Shown here: in pieces, positions 8,423-17,143 of the stretch
Position numbering within the stretch: position 1 is the first letter of the stretch
Layout of the letters: each line of letters begins with the position of its first letter
Source: Solibacillus sp040273735
GTDB taxonomy: Bacteria; Bacillota; Bacilli; Bacillales_A; Planococcaceae
NCBI RefSeq assembly: GCF_040273735.1
Contig: NZ_JBELZM010000001.1
Location: 124,001 to 188,000 of the forward strand
DNA: 64,000 nt
Direction of reading: 5' to 3'
Program-made: the position numbers and the translations under genes
The notes under the pieces: generated by a model
What the model was told of the DNA's origin: nothing
The model's input: only the letters and a program-made list of their open reading frames with translations
Database searches by the model: none

Positions 8423-10273
8423 ATGAAGAAAAAGAAAGGTTTAATGCTGTCATCAGTATTTGCTACGGCACTAGTATTAGCAGCTTGTGGAGGCGATGAC
8501 GAAACAACAACTGAAAAACCAGCTGAAAATACAGATGGCACAAAGACAGAAGAAAATACAAATGACGGCGGTTCTACTGCAGAATCTCCAACACTTCCAT
8601 CAGAAGTTACAAATGATGGAGAAGCAATTCAAGGTGGTACGTTACAATATGCATTAGTAACAGATTCTCCTTTCCAAGGTGTTTTCTCTTGGGAATTATA
8701 TGAAGATGCTTATGATGCTGAAATTTTAGGCTTCATGTCAAATGTAATTTTCGATACAGATGGCGACTTCCTTGTAACTGATGAAGGGATTGCGAAGTTA
8801 GATGTCGATGCAGATAACAACAAAGTAACAATCACTATCCAGCCTGATGAGGTGAAATGGTCTGATGGAACGCCACTAACAGTTGAAGATATCATTTATC
8901 CATATGAAATTATCGGTCATCCGGATTATACAGGTATCCGTTATGATGATGACTTCAAAAACATCATCGGTGCTGCTGAATATAAGGCAGGTAAAGCAGA
9001 TACAATCTCTGGTATCAAAAAGATCGATGATAAAACAGTTGAAATTTCTATGACTAAAGTTTCGCCGGCTATCTATTCTTTAGGTGACGGTTTATGGGGT
9101 TATGCAGCGCCGAAACATGTGCTGAAGGATATTCCAGTTAAGGACTTAATCTCTTCAGATGCTGTACGTAAATCTCCTGTAACTTTAGGACCATTTAAAT
9201 TAGATAAATTAGTTGACGGTGAATCTGTTCAGTTCGTAGCGAACGAGCATTACTTCAAAGGTAAACCGAAATTAGACAAAGTTGTATTACAAGTTGTCCC
9301 TTCATCTTCTATCGGTGAAGCATTACGTACAGGTAAATATGATATGGCTTCTTCATACCCGACGAACCAGTATGATGGCGTAAAAGATCTTGAAAACTTA
9401 ACAGTATTAGCTCGTCCGGAGTTAGCATACTCTTACCTTGGCTTCAAGCTTGGTAAATGGGATGCAAAAGGAGGAGAGGATAAGACCGGCTTAAACATTA
9501 CGGATGAAAATGCAAAAATGAATGATGCTAACTTACGTAAGGCAATTGCTTATGCAATGGATATCGAGCAAGTTGGTGAACGTTTCTACCAAGGGTTACG
9601 TTCACGTGCAACATCATTAATTCCGCCAGCGTTCGCTTCATTCCATGACAATTCTTTAGAAGGATACAACTATGATCCGGAAAAAGCAAAAGCATTATTA
9701 GATGAAGCTGGATACAAAGATGTTGACGGCGACGGAATCCGTGAAGATAAAAACGGTGAAAAGTTCGAAATCCGCATGGCAGGTATGTCAGGTTCTGATA
9801 CTGACGAAGCAATCGTTGAATACTACCGTCAAAACTGGAAAGATGTTGGTTTAGATGTACAGTTAACAACTGGCCGTTTAATCGAGTTCAACAGCTTCTA
9901 CGACAAAGTAAAAGCGGATGATCCGGAAATCGATATGTTCATGGCAGCATGGGGTACTGGTACAAACCCATCTCCACTTGGTTTATACGGTGAAGGAGCT
10001 TCATTCAACTACAGCCGTTTCGTAACACCGGAATTACAAGCATTATTAGTTGATATCGACTCTAAAGAAGCGGTAGATCCAGAATACCGTGCGGATGCAT
10101 TCCGTAAGTGGGAAGAGTATATGTTCGAACAAGCAACAACAATTCCGACATACTTCCGTACAGAAATCATTCCGGTTAACAAACGTGTGAAAAACTACAA
10201 TGCTAACTATGCTAATGATACAATGGATGATTTACAATTACTTGAATTAACAGCTGACGCACCAATTAAATAA
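8423..10273 (+). CDS. oppA: Oligopeptide-binding lipoprotein, solute-binding family 5
   Basis: The extracellular peptide receptor, anchored to the membrane by lipid. The 616-residue product begins with a lipoprotein signal peptide that ends in the lipobox LAAC at about residues 19-22. An acidic, Thr/Asn-rich linker of some 45 residues follows, and then the family 5 solute-binding fold, with VKWSDGTPLTVEDI as the family signature. It lies last in the operon (D-F-B-C-A), unlike B. subtilis opp, which begins with oppA. RBS GGGAGG precedes the ATG. A strong terminator follows. Confidence 0.93.
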   Translation: MKKKKGLMLSSVFATALVLAACGGDDETTTEKPAENTDGTKTEENTNDGGSTAESPTLPSEVTNDGEAIQGGTLQYALVTDSPFQGVFSWELYEDAYDAEILGFMSNVIFDTDGDFLVTDEGIAKLDVDADNNKVTITIQPDEVKWSDGTPLTVEDIIYPYEIIGHPDYTGIRYDDDFKNIIGAAEYKAGKADTISGIKKIDDKTVEISMTKVSPAIYSLGDGLWGYAAPKHVLKDIPVKDLISSDAVRKSPVTLGPFKLDKLVDGESVQFVANEHYFKGKPKLDKVVLQVVPSSSIGEALRTGKYDMASSYPTNQYDGVKDLENLTVLARPELAYSYLGFKLGKWDAKGGEDKTGLNITDENAKMNDANLRKAIAYAMDIEQVGERFYQGLRSRATSLIPPAFASFHDNSLEGYNYDPEKAKALLDEAGYKDVDGDGIREDKNGEKFEIRMAGMSGSDTDEAIVEYYRQNWKDVGLDVQLTTGRLIEFNSFYDKVKADDPEIDMFMAAWGTGTNPSPLGLYGEGASFNYSRFVTPELQALLVDIDSKEAVDPEYRADAFRKWEEYMFEQATTIPTYFRTEIIPVNKRVKNYNANYANDTMDDLQLLELTADAPIK

Positions 10274-10284
10274 TATCAGCAACA

Positions 10285-10319
10285 AAAAAGCCGCTTAGAA
10301 ATTTTCTAAGCGGTTTTTT
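10285..10319. terminator. Bidirectional terminator between oppA and rqcH
   Basis: AAAAAAG, then CCGCTTAGAA / TTCTAAGCGG with a short loop, then TTTTTT. T runs occur on both strands, so it can end both convergent transcripts. Confidence 0.9.
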
Positions 10320-10325
10320 CAATGT

Positions 10326-12008
10326 TTATTTTTTCAATTGCATCACAATCGCTTCATCAGGTGTTACATAAAGCGTTTTTTGTTCGAAATAAATGACAAA
10401 TCCTGGTTTTGCACCATTCGGTTTTTTCACATGGCGAATTTCCGTATAATCTACCGGCACCGACGAAGAGTCACGTGCTTTAGAGAAATAAGCACTTAAT
10501 ACAGCGGCTTCCGTCAATGTTTGCTCATCGGGGTCTTCCGAATGGATGACAACGTGTGATCCCGGAATATCTTTCGTATGCAGCCATACTTCGTTGCGTT
10601 TTCCGATCTTGAATGTCAAATAATCATTTTGTTTATTGTTTTTGCCGACCGAAATTGAAACACCGGAAGATGACACAAATTTTTCCGGTTCAGGTTTTGT
10701 CGGTTTCTTTTTCCGTTTTGCCTGGCGGATTCGTAGTAAACCTTGTTCTGCCAGCTCTTCGCGGATTTCTTCAATATCTTTAGTGGAGGCTTGCTGCACT
10801 TGCTGAGTAAGCATTTCCAAATAGTTAATGTCTTCCGCTGCTTTTTGCTTCTGTTCCTCAATCATAACTAACGCTGTCTTCGCTTTATTGTACTTTGTGT
10901 AATAGCTTTGCGCATTTTCAATCGGTGTTTTCCTTGGGCTAATCGGTATTCTTACTGTTTCGGCGTTTTCGCTGTAATAGTTTTCAACATCTACAAATTC
11001 TGCGCCTTTTTCGAAATTATAAAGATTGGCCATCAAAAGCTCACCGTAAAGTTGGAACTGCTCCAGATTTTGAGCTCGTTCATAATCTTTTTGCAGTTTT
11101 TTTTGTTTCAGCTTTAATTTATTCAGTTCATTTTGCAGCCAGCGTTCGAGGTCACCGGCTTGCTGTTTCACCCGGTCACGCTTTGCACGGGCAAAAAATA
11201 CACGATCAAGCAGTTCTCCAAGTGTTTCATAATTTGTAACAGCACCTGATAAATGTGTTAGCGCTGTTGGAGAGAAATAGATTTTTCCTTCCTGCTCAAC
11301 ATAGGTTGGGTTTGCGCTCGTTGCGATTTCGTTCATCAGCTGTCTGCATGCCGGTACAGCATCATTTGTCGTGATGCGGTGCAGCAACTCATTTGCATGC
11401 AAAGGAGAGAAACCGGCAAATTGTTCGACAATATCTTTAGTTGTAGGTTGTTTTGAGAAAACCTCTTTCAGCTCTACATCGGATAAACTTGTCAGTGCGA
11501 TTTTCTGTTGCTGTGGCGGTGCAATATATTGCTGACCGGGTAAAACAGTCCGGTAGCTGTTCATCGATGGCGGCAAATGTTTGATGCTGTCAATAATGAC
11601 ATTATTCTGAGCATCTATTAACAGCAAGTTACTATGACGCCCCATAATTTCGATGACAAGCTTTCGCTTTACAGCATCGCCGATTTCATTTTTACTGTCG
11701 ATTTCAAAAGTGATCACCCGTTCAAAGCCGTCCTGAACAACAGATGAAATAAAGCCTCCTTCAATATGTTTGCGTAACAGCATACAAAACATAGGCGGGT
11801 CTGCCGGATTTTCGATCGATTGATCAGTTATGTGAACGCGGGAATATGAAGGGTGGATAGAAAATAATAGTTTACTGTTTTGGCCTGCTGCACGAATTTG
11901 CAATACAACTTCAAGTGCATTCGGCTGATAAATTTTTGTAATACGTCCGGAAGTCAGGCTTTGTAGTTCCTTGCTCATCGAACGAGTAAATAGTCCGTCA
12001 AATGCCAT
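10326..12008 (-). CDS. rqcH: Ribosome quality control factor RqcH (NFACT family, Rqc2 homologue)
   Basis: RqcH binds obstructed 50S subunits and brings alanyl-tRNA to add C-terminal Ala tails to stalled chains. The 560-residue product has an N-terminal NFACT-N domain (SIHPSYSRVHIT, PPMFCMLLRKHIEGGF, EIMGRHSN). Two helix-hairpin-helix-like stretches and a long coiled coil at about 275-420 follow, and then the NFACT-R domain (KNNKQNDYLTF, EVWLHTKDIPGSHVVI). At the place of the family's Asp-Arg pair near residue 97, this protein reads GFERV, so the Asp seems to be Glu. It is older-named YloA or FbpA-like. On the minus strand, GAAAGAGG precedes the ATG. In B. subtilis it is likewise next to yloB/yloC. 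Confidence 0.92.
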   Translation of the reverse strand: MAFDGLFTRSMSKELQSLTSGRITKIYQPNALEVVLQIRAAGQNSKLLFSIHPSYSRVHITDQSIENPADPPMFCMLLRKHIEGGFISSVVQDGFERVITFEIDSKNEIGDAVKRKLVIEIMGRHSNLLLIDAQNNVIIDSIKHLPPSMNSYRTVLPGQQYIAPPQQQKIALTSLSDVELKEVFSKQPTTKDIVEQFAGFSPLHANELLHRITTNDAVPACRQLMNEIATSANPTYVEQEGKIYFSPTALTHLSGAVTNYETLGELLDRVFFARAKRDRVKQQAGDLERWLQNELNKLKLKQKKLQKDYERAQNLEQFQLYGELLMANLYNFEKGAEFVDVENYYSENAETVRIPISPRKTPIENAQSYYTKYNKAKTALVMIEEQKQKAAEDINYLEMLTQQVQQASTKDIEEIREELAEQGLLRIRQAKRKKKPTKPEPEKFVSSSGVSISVGKNNKQNDYLTFKIGKRNEVWLHTKDIPGSHVVIHSEDPDEQTLTEAAVLSAYFSKARDSSSVPVDYTEIRHVKKPNGAKPGFVIYFEQKTLYVTPDEAIVMQLKK

Positions 12009-12129
12009 CTTTATGCCTCTTTCGTTAAATAAGTCTCTTTGATTGTTTTATCATACCATTTTTTTGATTAAACCTGTAGTTATCGTAATTTACTATATAA
12101 GAAGGAAACAAAATGCCATCTTTATATAG

Positions 12130-12158
12130 GGAGTTGCCGCCCCTCCATTTCAATCAAC
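12130..12158 (-). repeat. Fragment of the dispersed extragenic repeat (end portion)
   Basis: These 29 bases, read on the minus strand, match the first 28 bases of the full element at 50349 with about two substitutions and one inserted base, and share the GTTGA terminal end. The rest of the element is not recognisable, so this is a remnant. Confidence 0.6.
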
Positions 12159-12282
12159 CTTTTTAAATTTAGAGTCTTTATCTTATTTAAATCCTGATAA
12201 TTAAAAAGTATTTCATTGCACCATAACTATGATAAAATATATATTTGGATAATAGACGTTAACGCAAAATTGATAACACATA

Positions 12283-12291
12283 TGCTATAAT
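12283..12291 (+). promoter_or_regulatory. Extended -10 promoter for yloC and following genes
   Basis: TGCTATAAT is a consensus extended -10 (TGn plus TATAAT). No good -35 lies 17 bases upstream, as is common for extended -10 promoters. The start would be near 12298, about 28 bases before yloC. Confidence 0.5.
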
Positions 12292-12325
12292 TGAAACAAT
12301 TAAGTAAAGAAGGATGTGACGAACC

Positions 12326-13201
12326 TTGGTACGTAGTATGACCGGATTCGGCAGGGGGGTCACAACAACGAAACACTTTCAACTCACTGTTGAAATTCGT
12401 GCTGTGAATCATCGTTTTTTAGAAATTAATACAAAGTTTCCAAAAGAATGGATGGAATCTGAAGTAGTAGCAAAAAAAATGTTGTCGGATGCAGTTTCTC
12501 GTGGGAAAATAGATGTTATCATTTTTCTAAAGGAGCTCCATGACACTGAACAGACGATTCAAATCAATTGGTCACTGCTCAATGCTTTTCTCCAGGCAAA
12601 AAGGGAGTTGTCACAAACGGTTCCGATGGAGGAAAAGTGGACAATGCAGGAAATTGTAAGTTTGGACCAAGTGTTGCAAGTTGAAAAAATTGAGTTCATG
12701 CAGGATGAAATTATCGATGCTGTAAAAAATGCTTTGGCAGAAGCGATCCAAAACCTCATTGCGATGCGTGATCGTGAAGGGCAAGGATTGCAGCAAGTGA
12801 TGCTGCAGTACAAAGCAGACCTGGAAGCGCAAATTGCTGAAATACGGCAATATGCACCGCTGGCAGTTGAAAAATATCGTGAACGTTTAATGAGCCGATT
12901 AGAAGAAGTGACAAGCGGTCAATCATTGGACGATCGTTTACTTACGGAAGTTGCGATTTTTGCAGAGCGAATTGATATTACTGAAGAGCTGGACCGTTTA
13001 GAGAGCCATTTTAATCAGTTATCCGAAACTTTAGCTGAAAACATTGCGATTGGACGCAAGCTTGATTTCATTATGCAGGAAATGAACCGGGAAATTAATA
13101 CTATCGGTTCAAAAAATCAGTCTACCCAATGTTCAGCTGCAGTTGTGCAAGCGAAGACGATTTTAGAAAAAATGCGTGAACAAGTTCAAAATATTGAATG
13201 A
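12326..13201 (+). CDS. yloC: YicC/YloC family endoribonuclease-like protein
   Basis: The 291-residue product belongs to the YicC/YloC family, linked to RNA cleavage or decay in other bacteria. It has the N-terminal signature SMTGFGRG, AVNHRFLE near residue 28 and the C-terminal DUF1732 part with GRKLDFIMQEMNREINTI and SKNQ. The start is TTG at 12326, chosen because it gives the family N-terminus (M-x-x-SMTGFGR), with AAGGATG about 11 bases upstream. Only 16 bases separate it from gmk. In B. subtilis remA (ylzA) sits in that gap and is missing here. Confidence 0.85.
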   Translation: MVRSMTGFGRGVTTTKHFQLTVEIRAVNHRFLEINTKFPKEWMESEVVAKKMLSDAVSRGKIDVIIFLKELHDTEQTIQINWSLLNAFLQAKRELSQTVPMEEKWTMQEIVSLDQVLQVEKIEFMQDEIIDAVKNALAEAIQNLIAMRDREGQGLQQVMLQYKADLEAQIAEIRQYAPLAVEKYRERLMSRLEEVTSGQSLDDRLLTEVAIFAERIDITEELDRLESHFNQLSETLAENIAIGRKLDFIMQEMNREINTIGSKNQSTQCSAAVVQAKTILEKMREQVQNIE

Positions 13202-13217
13202 TATAAAGGAGTTACTT

Positions 13218-13835
13218 ATGAAAAAACAACGTGGATTATTAATTGTTTTATCTGGTCCATCAGGTGTTGGTAAAGGGACAGTTCGCAAAGAGCTCTTTTC
13301 ACAGCCTGATACGAATTACGAATATTCGATTTCAATGACAACACGTAATCCTCGCGAAGGAGAAGAAGATGGTGTAGACTATTTCTTTAGAACACGTGAG
13401 GAATTCGAAGCGTTAATCGAGCAAGGAGGCTTACTGGAACATGCAGAATTTGTGGGCAATTATTACGGTACACCACTTGCATATGTACAGGAAACGCTAG
13501 AAGCTGGACGCGATGTATTTTTGGAAATTGAAGTACAAGGAGCAGCACAAATTCGTGAAAAAGCACCAGATGCGTTGTTTATCTTTTTAGCACCACCAAG
13601 CATTTCCGAATTGGAACAACGTTTAGTTGGTCGTGGTACGGAAACAGAAGATGTAATCGCTCGTCGTATTGCTACTGCTCGTGAAGAAGTCGAAATGATG
13701 AGTTTATATGATTATGTTGTAGAAAATGACCAAGTTCAAAATGCATGTGATAAAATAAATGCTATCATAGTAGCAGAACACTGTCGTCGTGAACGTGTGG
13801 AAAAACGCTATTTGTCAATGTTGAGAGGAGAATGA
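13218..13835 (+). CDS. gmk: Guanylate kinase
   Basis: It phosphorylates GMP to GDP. The 205-residue product has the P-loop LSGPSGVGKGT at about residues 10-20 and the GMP-binding stretch SMTTRNPREGEEDGVDYFF, which carries the family signature. EIEVQGAAQIR is the Walker B region. I chose ATG 13218, with AAAGGAG before it, over an in-frame start inside yloC. rpoZ follows after four bases. Confidence 0.96.
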   Translation: MKKQRGLLIVLSGPSGVGKGTVRKELFSQPDTNYEYSISMTTRNPREGEEDGVDYFFRTREEFEALIEQGGLLEHAEFVGNYYGTPLAYVQETLEAGRDVFLEIEVQGAAQIREKAPDALFIFLAPPSISELEQRLVGRGTETEDVIARRIATAREEVEMMSLYDYVVENDQVQNACDKINAIIVAEHCRRERVEKRYLSMLRGE

Positions 13836-13839
13836 AACC

Positions 13840-14064
13840 ATGTTATATCCATCAGTAGATAAGTTGAAAAAACAAATCGATTCTAAGTATTCTTTAGTAA
13901 GCTTAGCATCAAAACGCGCGCGCCAAATGCAAGAAGAGGGCGGGGAGCACTTAAGCTCATACATTTCTTACAAACCAGTAGGAAAAGCATTGGAAGAAGT
14001 AGCTGCCGGAAAGCTTCGCAAAGTTCAACAAGACGCTTCAACTGTTTACGAAGACGAAATCTAG
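13840..14064 (+). CDS. rpoZ: RNA polymerase omega subunit
   Basis: A 74-residue omega subunit that helps assemble RNA polymerase around the beta' chain. It shows LYPSVDKL at the start and the conserved ASKRARQM motif near residue 24, then KPVGKALEEVAAGKL. Its place right after gmk is the usual Firmicute order. RBS AGAGGAG overlaps the gmk end. Confidence 0.95.
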   Translation: MLYPSVDKLKKQIDSKYSLVSLASKRARQMQEEGGEHLSSYISYKPVGKALEEVAAGKLRKVQQDASTVYEDEI

Positions 14065-14096
14065 TTGGTAATGTAAAAAGAATACTCCCTGAGTAG

Positions 14097-14127
14097 AAGC
14101 TCCCTAAGAATTTTTCTTTGGGAGCTT
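14097..14127 (+). terminator. Hairpin between rpoZ and coaC (weak terminator or attenuator)
   Basis: AAGCTCCCTAAG pairs with CTTTGGGAGCTT with one mismatch and a loop of about seven bases. There is no real T run after it (ATCCTTTG), so it may only pause polymerase or shield the mRNA end. Confidence 0.4.
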
Positions 14128-14151
14128 ATCCTTTGAAAGGACGGTAAAATA

Positions 14152-14715
14152 ATGAAAAAAAACAATATACTATTGTGTGTTTCGGGTGGGATTGCCGTAT
14201 ATAAAGCGGTTGCGTTAGTGAGTAAACTGTCTCAGGCAGGCTTTAATGTAAAAGTAATTATGACAGCTTCTGCACAAAAATTCGTTACCCCTTTAAGCTT
14301 CCAAGTGATGTCTAAAAACGACGTGTTTTTTGATACTTTCGATGAAAAAGATTCCAATGTCATTGCCCATATTGATTTGGCGGATTGGGCGGATTTAGTT
14401 ATCGTAGCTCCTGCAACAGCCAATATGATTGCGAAAATGACACATGGTATGGCTGATGATATGGTGACAACAACTTTACTTGCAACAACTGCACCTGTGT
14501 GGGTGGCACCGGCGATGAATGTACATATGTATGAACATCCGGCCGTTTTACGGAATATTGCACAACTTCATGAAGATGGCATCCGCTTTATCGAACCGTC
14601 TGAAGGATTTTTGGCATGCGGCTATGTAGGGAAAGGGCGTCTGGAAGAGCCGGAAAAAATTACGGCAATTGTAGAAAAACATTTTCGTGAACAATCGGGA
14701 AGCGATGGACAATGA
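14152..14715 (+). CDS. coaC: Phosphopantothenoylcysteine decarboxylase domain only (CoaC; CoaB half absent)
   Basis: CoaC decarboxylates 4'-phospho-N-pantothenoylcysteine with FMN in coenzyme A synthesis. The 187-residue product covers the whole flavoprotein domain: VSGGIAVYKA at the start, active-site His in HIDLADWAD near residue 73, APAMNVHMYEHPA, and the cysteine loop ACGYVGKGR near 158. In B. subtilis this gene (coaBC, yloI) is about 400 residues, with a C-terminal ligase CoaB domain. Here the frame stops right after the CoaC fold and overlaps priA by three bases (ATGA), so the ligase half is truly missing from this locus and not frameshifted nearby. A separate coaB elsewhere is expected. 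RBS GAAAGGA precedes the ATG. Confidence 0.88.
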   Translation: MKKNNILLCVSGGIAVYKAVALVSKLSQAGFNVKVIMTASAQKFVTPLSFQVMSKNDVFFDTFDEKDSNVIAHIDLADWADLVIVAPATANMIAKMTHGMADDMVTTTLLATTAPVWVAPAMNVHMYEHPAVLRNIAQLHEDGIRFIEPSEGFLACGYVGKGRLEEPEKITAIVEKHFREQSGSDGQ

Positions 14716-17120
14716 GATTTGCACAAGTAATCGTTGATGTTTCCGCATATCCGGTTGACCGACCTTTCGATTATTTAATACCGGAAGATTGGGAAGAGCT
14801 GATTGACATAGGCTGTCGCGTCAAAGTACCATTCGGACCGCGTAATGTGCTTGGATTTGTCGTCGGCATTACAACTGAATCAGACGTACCTGCGGAAAAA
14901 ATAAAGCCGATCTCGGAAATACTCGATCTGGAATCGATTTTAACCGAGGAAATGCTGAGCTTGGCAAAATGGCTGAAGCACCAAACAATCTGTTACGAAA
15001 TTGATGCATTGCAAGTAATGCTGCCTGGTGCGTTGCGGGCGAAGTATGAAAAGTATGCCGTCTTGCAAGGCGAAGTGTCCCAATTACCGCAAATGCTGCA
15101 AACGTACTTCGAGAAAACTGAAAAAGTAAATCTAGTCCAATTTGAAAAGGCAAACTTATTAAAACCAGTAAAACGGGCAGTAAAAGACGGCCTTCTCAAT
15201 ATTGAAAATCAAGTGAAGCAAAAAGGCCAAGTAAAACAAGTGCGTAAAGTTCAAATATATTCCCGTGAACAAATAGAAGAAGTTATCGGACAAATGGGGA
15301 AACGGGCACCGAAGCAGCTTGCGTTAATGGAATGGATGCAGGAGCATGCGGGAGCCGTCGTTTTACCGGAACAAATTTATGAAGCCGTCCAAGTGACAAG
15401 CAGTGTATTAAACAGTGTCATTGATAAAGGGGCAGCAGCGTATATACAAGAAGAAGTTTACCGCGACCCGTTTACAAAGGAAGTCGTGAAAACAGACTTT
15501 TTACAATTAACAGATGAGCAGGACGTGGCACTGAAAAAAATCACGGAAGCGATAGATGATAAGCGTCAAGAGACTTTTCTACTTCACGGGATTACAGGCA
15601 GCGGGAAAACAGAAGTGTATTTGCAGGCGATTCAGCGTACAATCGCAGACGGAAAAGAAGCGATTGTACTCGTACCTGAAATATCCTTAACACCGCAAAT
15701 GACAGAGCGTTTCAAATCGCGTTTCGGTAATGAAGTAGCGGTTATGCATAGCGGATTGTCGGTCGGTGAAAAATATGATGAATGGCGGAAAGTACAGCAA
15801 GGGAAAGTTAAGGTAGTAGTAGGTGCACGGTCAGCTGTTTTTGCACCGTTTAAAAATCTCGGTCTGCTTATATTGGATGAAGAACATGAGTCAACATACA
15901 AGCAGGAGGATTCACCCCGCTATCATGCACGGGATGTAGCGATATGGCGCGGAAATTATTATAATTGCCCTGTTATTTTAGGGAGTGCAACACCAGCATT
16001 AGAATCGTTTGCACGTGCTAAAAAAGGTGTATATACATTGCTGACATTGTCACAGCGCGCAAAAAACCAGGCATTGCCGTCTGTTCAGATTATCGATATG
16101 AGAGAACAGCTTCAGGCAGGAAACCGCTCGATGTTTTCTGAACCGCTTATGGAGGCGTTGCGTGACCGTCTAGATAAAAAAGAACAGACCGTGCTGTTTT
16201 TAAACCGCCGCGGCTATTCATCGTTTGTATTGTGCAGGGATTGCGGGACAACAGTGCAATGTCCAAACTGTGATATTTCGTTAACGTATCACCGCTATCA
16301 GGAAAAGCTGAAATGCCATTATTGCGGCCATGACGAATATATTCCGGAAACATGTCCGGAATGCCTAAGTGAAAATATCCGTTATTTCGGTACCGGTACG
16401 CAAAAGGTGGAAGAAGAAATTTATAAGCTGTTTCCGGAAGCTCGTGTCATGAGGATGGATGTCGATACGACTAAACAAAAAGGAGCACATGAAAAAATGC
16501 TCGATGCGTTCGGTCTAGGTGAAGCGGATATTTTGCTGGGTACGCAAATGATCGCAAAAGGGCTTGATTTCCCGAATATTACATTAGTAGGAGTATTGAG
16601 TGCCGATACATCGCTTCATTTACCTGACTACCGGGCTGCGGAAAAAACGTTCCAGCTCATGACGCAAGTTAGTGGACGAGCAGGACGCCATAATAAGCTT
16701 GGTGAAGTATATATTCAAACGTATACACCGGAGCATTATGCGATCCAGCTGTCTAAAGATCAGCATTATACACCGTTTTATGAACGCGAAATGCATGCAA
16801 GACATATTGCCGGATATCCGCCTTATTATTATATTGCGCTTATTCAAGTTTCCCATGAAGACGTCATGTTTGCTGCAGAATATGCAGGACGTGTCGCGGA
16901 GTATTTGCGTTCCAATTTATCATTTAATGTTTCCGTTATTGGACCGACAACAGCGAGTATCGCTCGTCTCCAAAATAGATATCGTTATCAATGTTTGATA
17001 AAATATAAAGTAGAGCCAAATTTAATTCCGGTTCTTTTACAGCTTATAAAACTGTATCGATCGGAATGGATTAAAAAAGGCATTGTGCTAACAGTTGATT
17101 TAGATCCGACAATGATCTAA
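14712..17120 (+). CDS. priA: Primosomal replication restart helicase PriA
   Basis: It recognises stalled forks and reloads the replicative helicase. The 802-residue product has the DNA-binding N-terminus (VIVDVSAYPVDRPFDY), Walker A HGITGSGKTEVYL near residue 292 and DEEH box LILDEEHESTYKQ near 383. The zinc-binding cysteines are CRDCGTTVQCPNC, CHYCGH and CPEC around 505-550. Helicase motifs GTGTQKVEEE, TQMIAKGLDFP and QVSGRAGR follow. Length and motifs are normal. The ATG overlaps the coaC stop. Confidence 0.96.
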   Translation: MRFAQVIVDVSAYPVDRPFDYLIPEDWEELIDIGCRVKVPFGPRNVLGFVVGITTESDVPAEKIKPISEILDLESILTEEMLSLAKWLKHQTICYEIDALQVMLPGALRAKYEKYAVLQGEVSQLPQMLQTYFEKTEKVNLVQFEKANLLKPVKRAVKDGLLNIENQVKQKGQVKQVRKVQIYSREQIEEVIGQMGKRAPKQLALMEWMQEHAGAVVLPEQIYEAVQVTSSVLNSVIDKGAAAYIQEEVYRDPFTKEVVKTDFLQLTDEQDVALKKITEAIDDKRQETFLLHGITGSGKTEVYLQAIQRTIADGKEAIVLVPEISLTPQMTERFKSRFGNEVAVMHSGLSVGEKYDEWRKVQQGKVKVVVGARSAVFAPFKNLGLLILDEEHESTYKQEDSPRYHARDVAIWRGNYYNCPVILGSATPALESFARAKKGVYTLLTLSQRAKNQALPSVQIIDMREQLQAGNRSMFSEPLMEALRDRLDKKEQTVLFLNRRGYSSFVLCRDCGTTVQCPNCDISLTYHRYQEKLKCHYCGHDEYIPETCPECLSENIRYFGTGTQKVEEEIYKLFPEARVMRMDVDTTKQKGAHEKMLDAFGLGEADILLGTQMIAKGLDFPNITLVGVLSADTSLHLPDYRAAEKTFQLMTQVSGRAGRHNKLGEVYIQTYTPEHYAIQLSKDQHYTPFYEREMHARHIAGYPPYYYIALIQVSHEDVMFAAEYAGRVAEYLRSNLSFNVSVIGPTTASIARLQNRYRYQCLIKYKVEPNLIPVLLQLIKLYRSEWIKKGIVLTVDLDPTMI

Positions 17121-17143
17121 TGCATATAGAAAGAGGTATTAAA

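Larger units (their letters stand above)
12009..12325. other. Divergent intergenic region between rqcH and yloC
   Basis: On the minus strand, TGGTATGAT at 12050-12058 looks like an extended -10 for rqcH, with no clear -35. On the plus strand, TGCTATAAT at 12283-12291 serves yloC. A 29-base fragment of the dispersed repeat lies at 12130-12158. I see no gene here. Confidence 0.55.

Noticed and set aside
14097..14127. A frameshift or hidden CoaB remnant around coaC
   Set aside because: The stretch upstream is only a hairpin, and the bases after the coaC stop are fully used by the conserved PriA N-terminus, so no CoaB piece is hidden in another frame.
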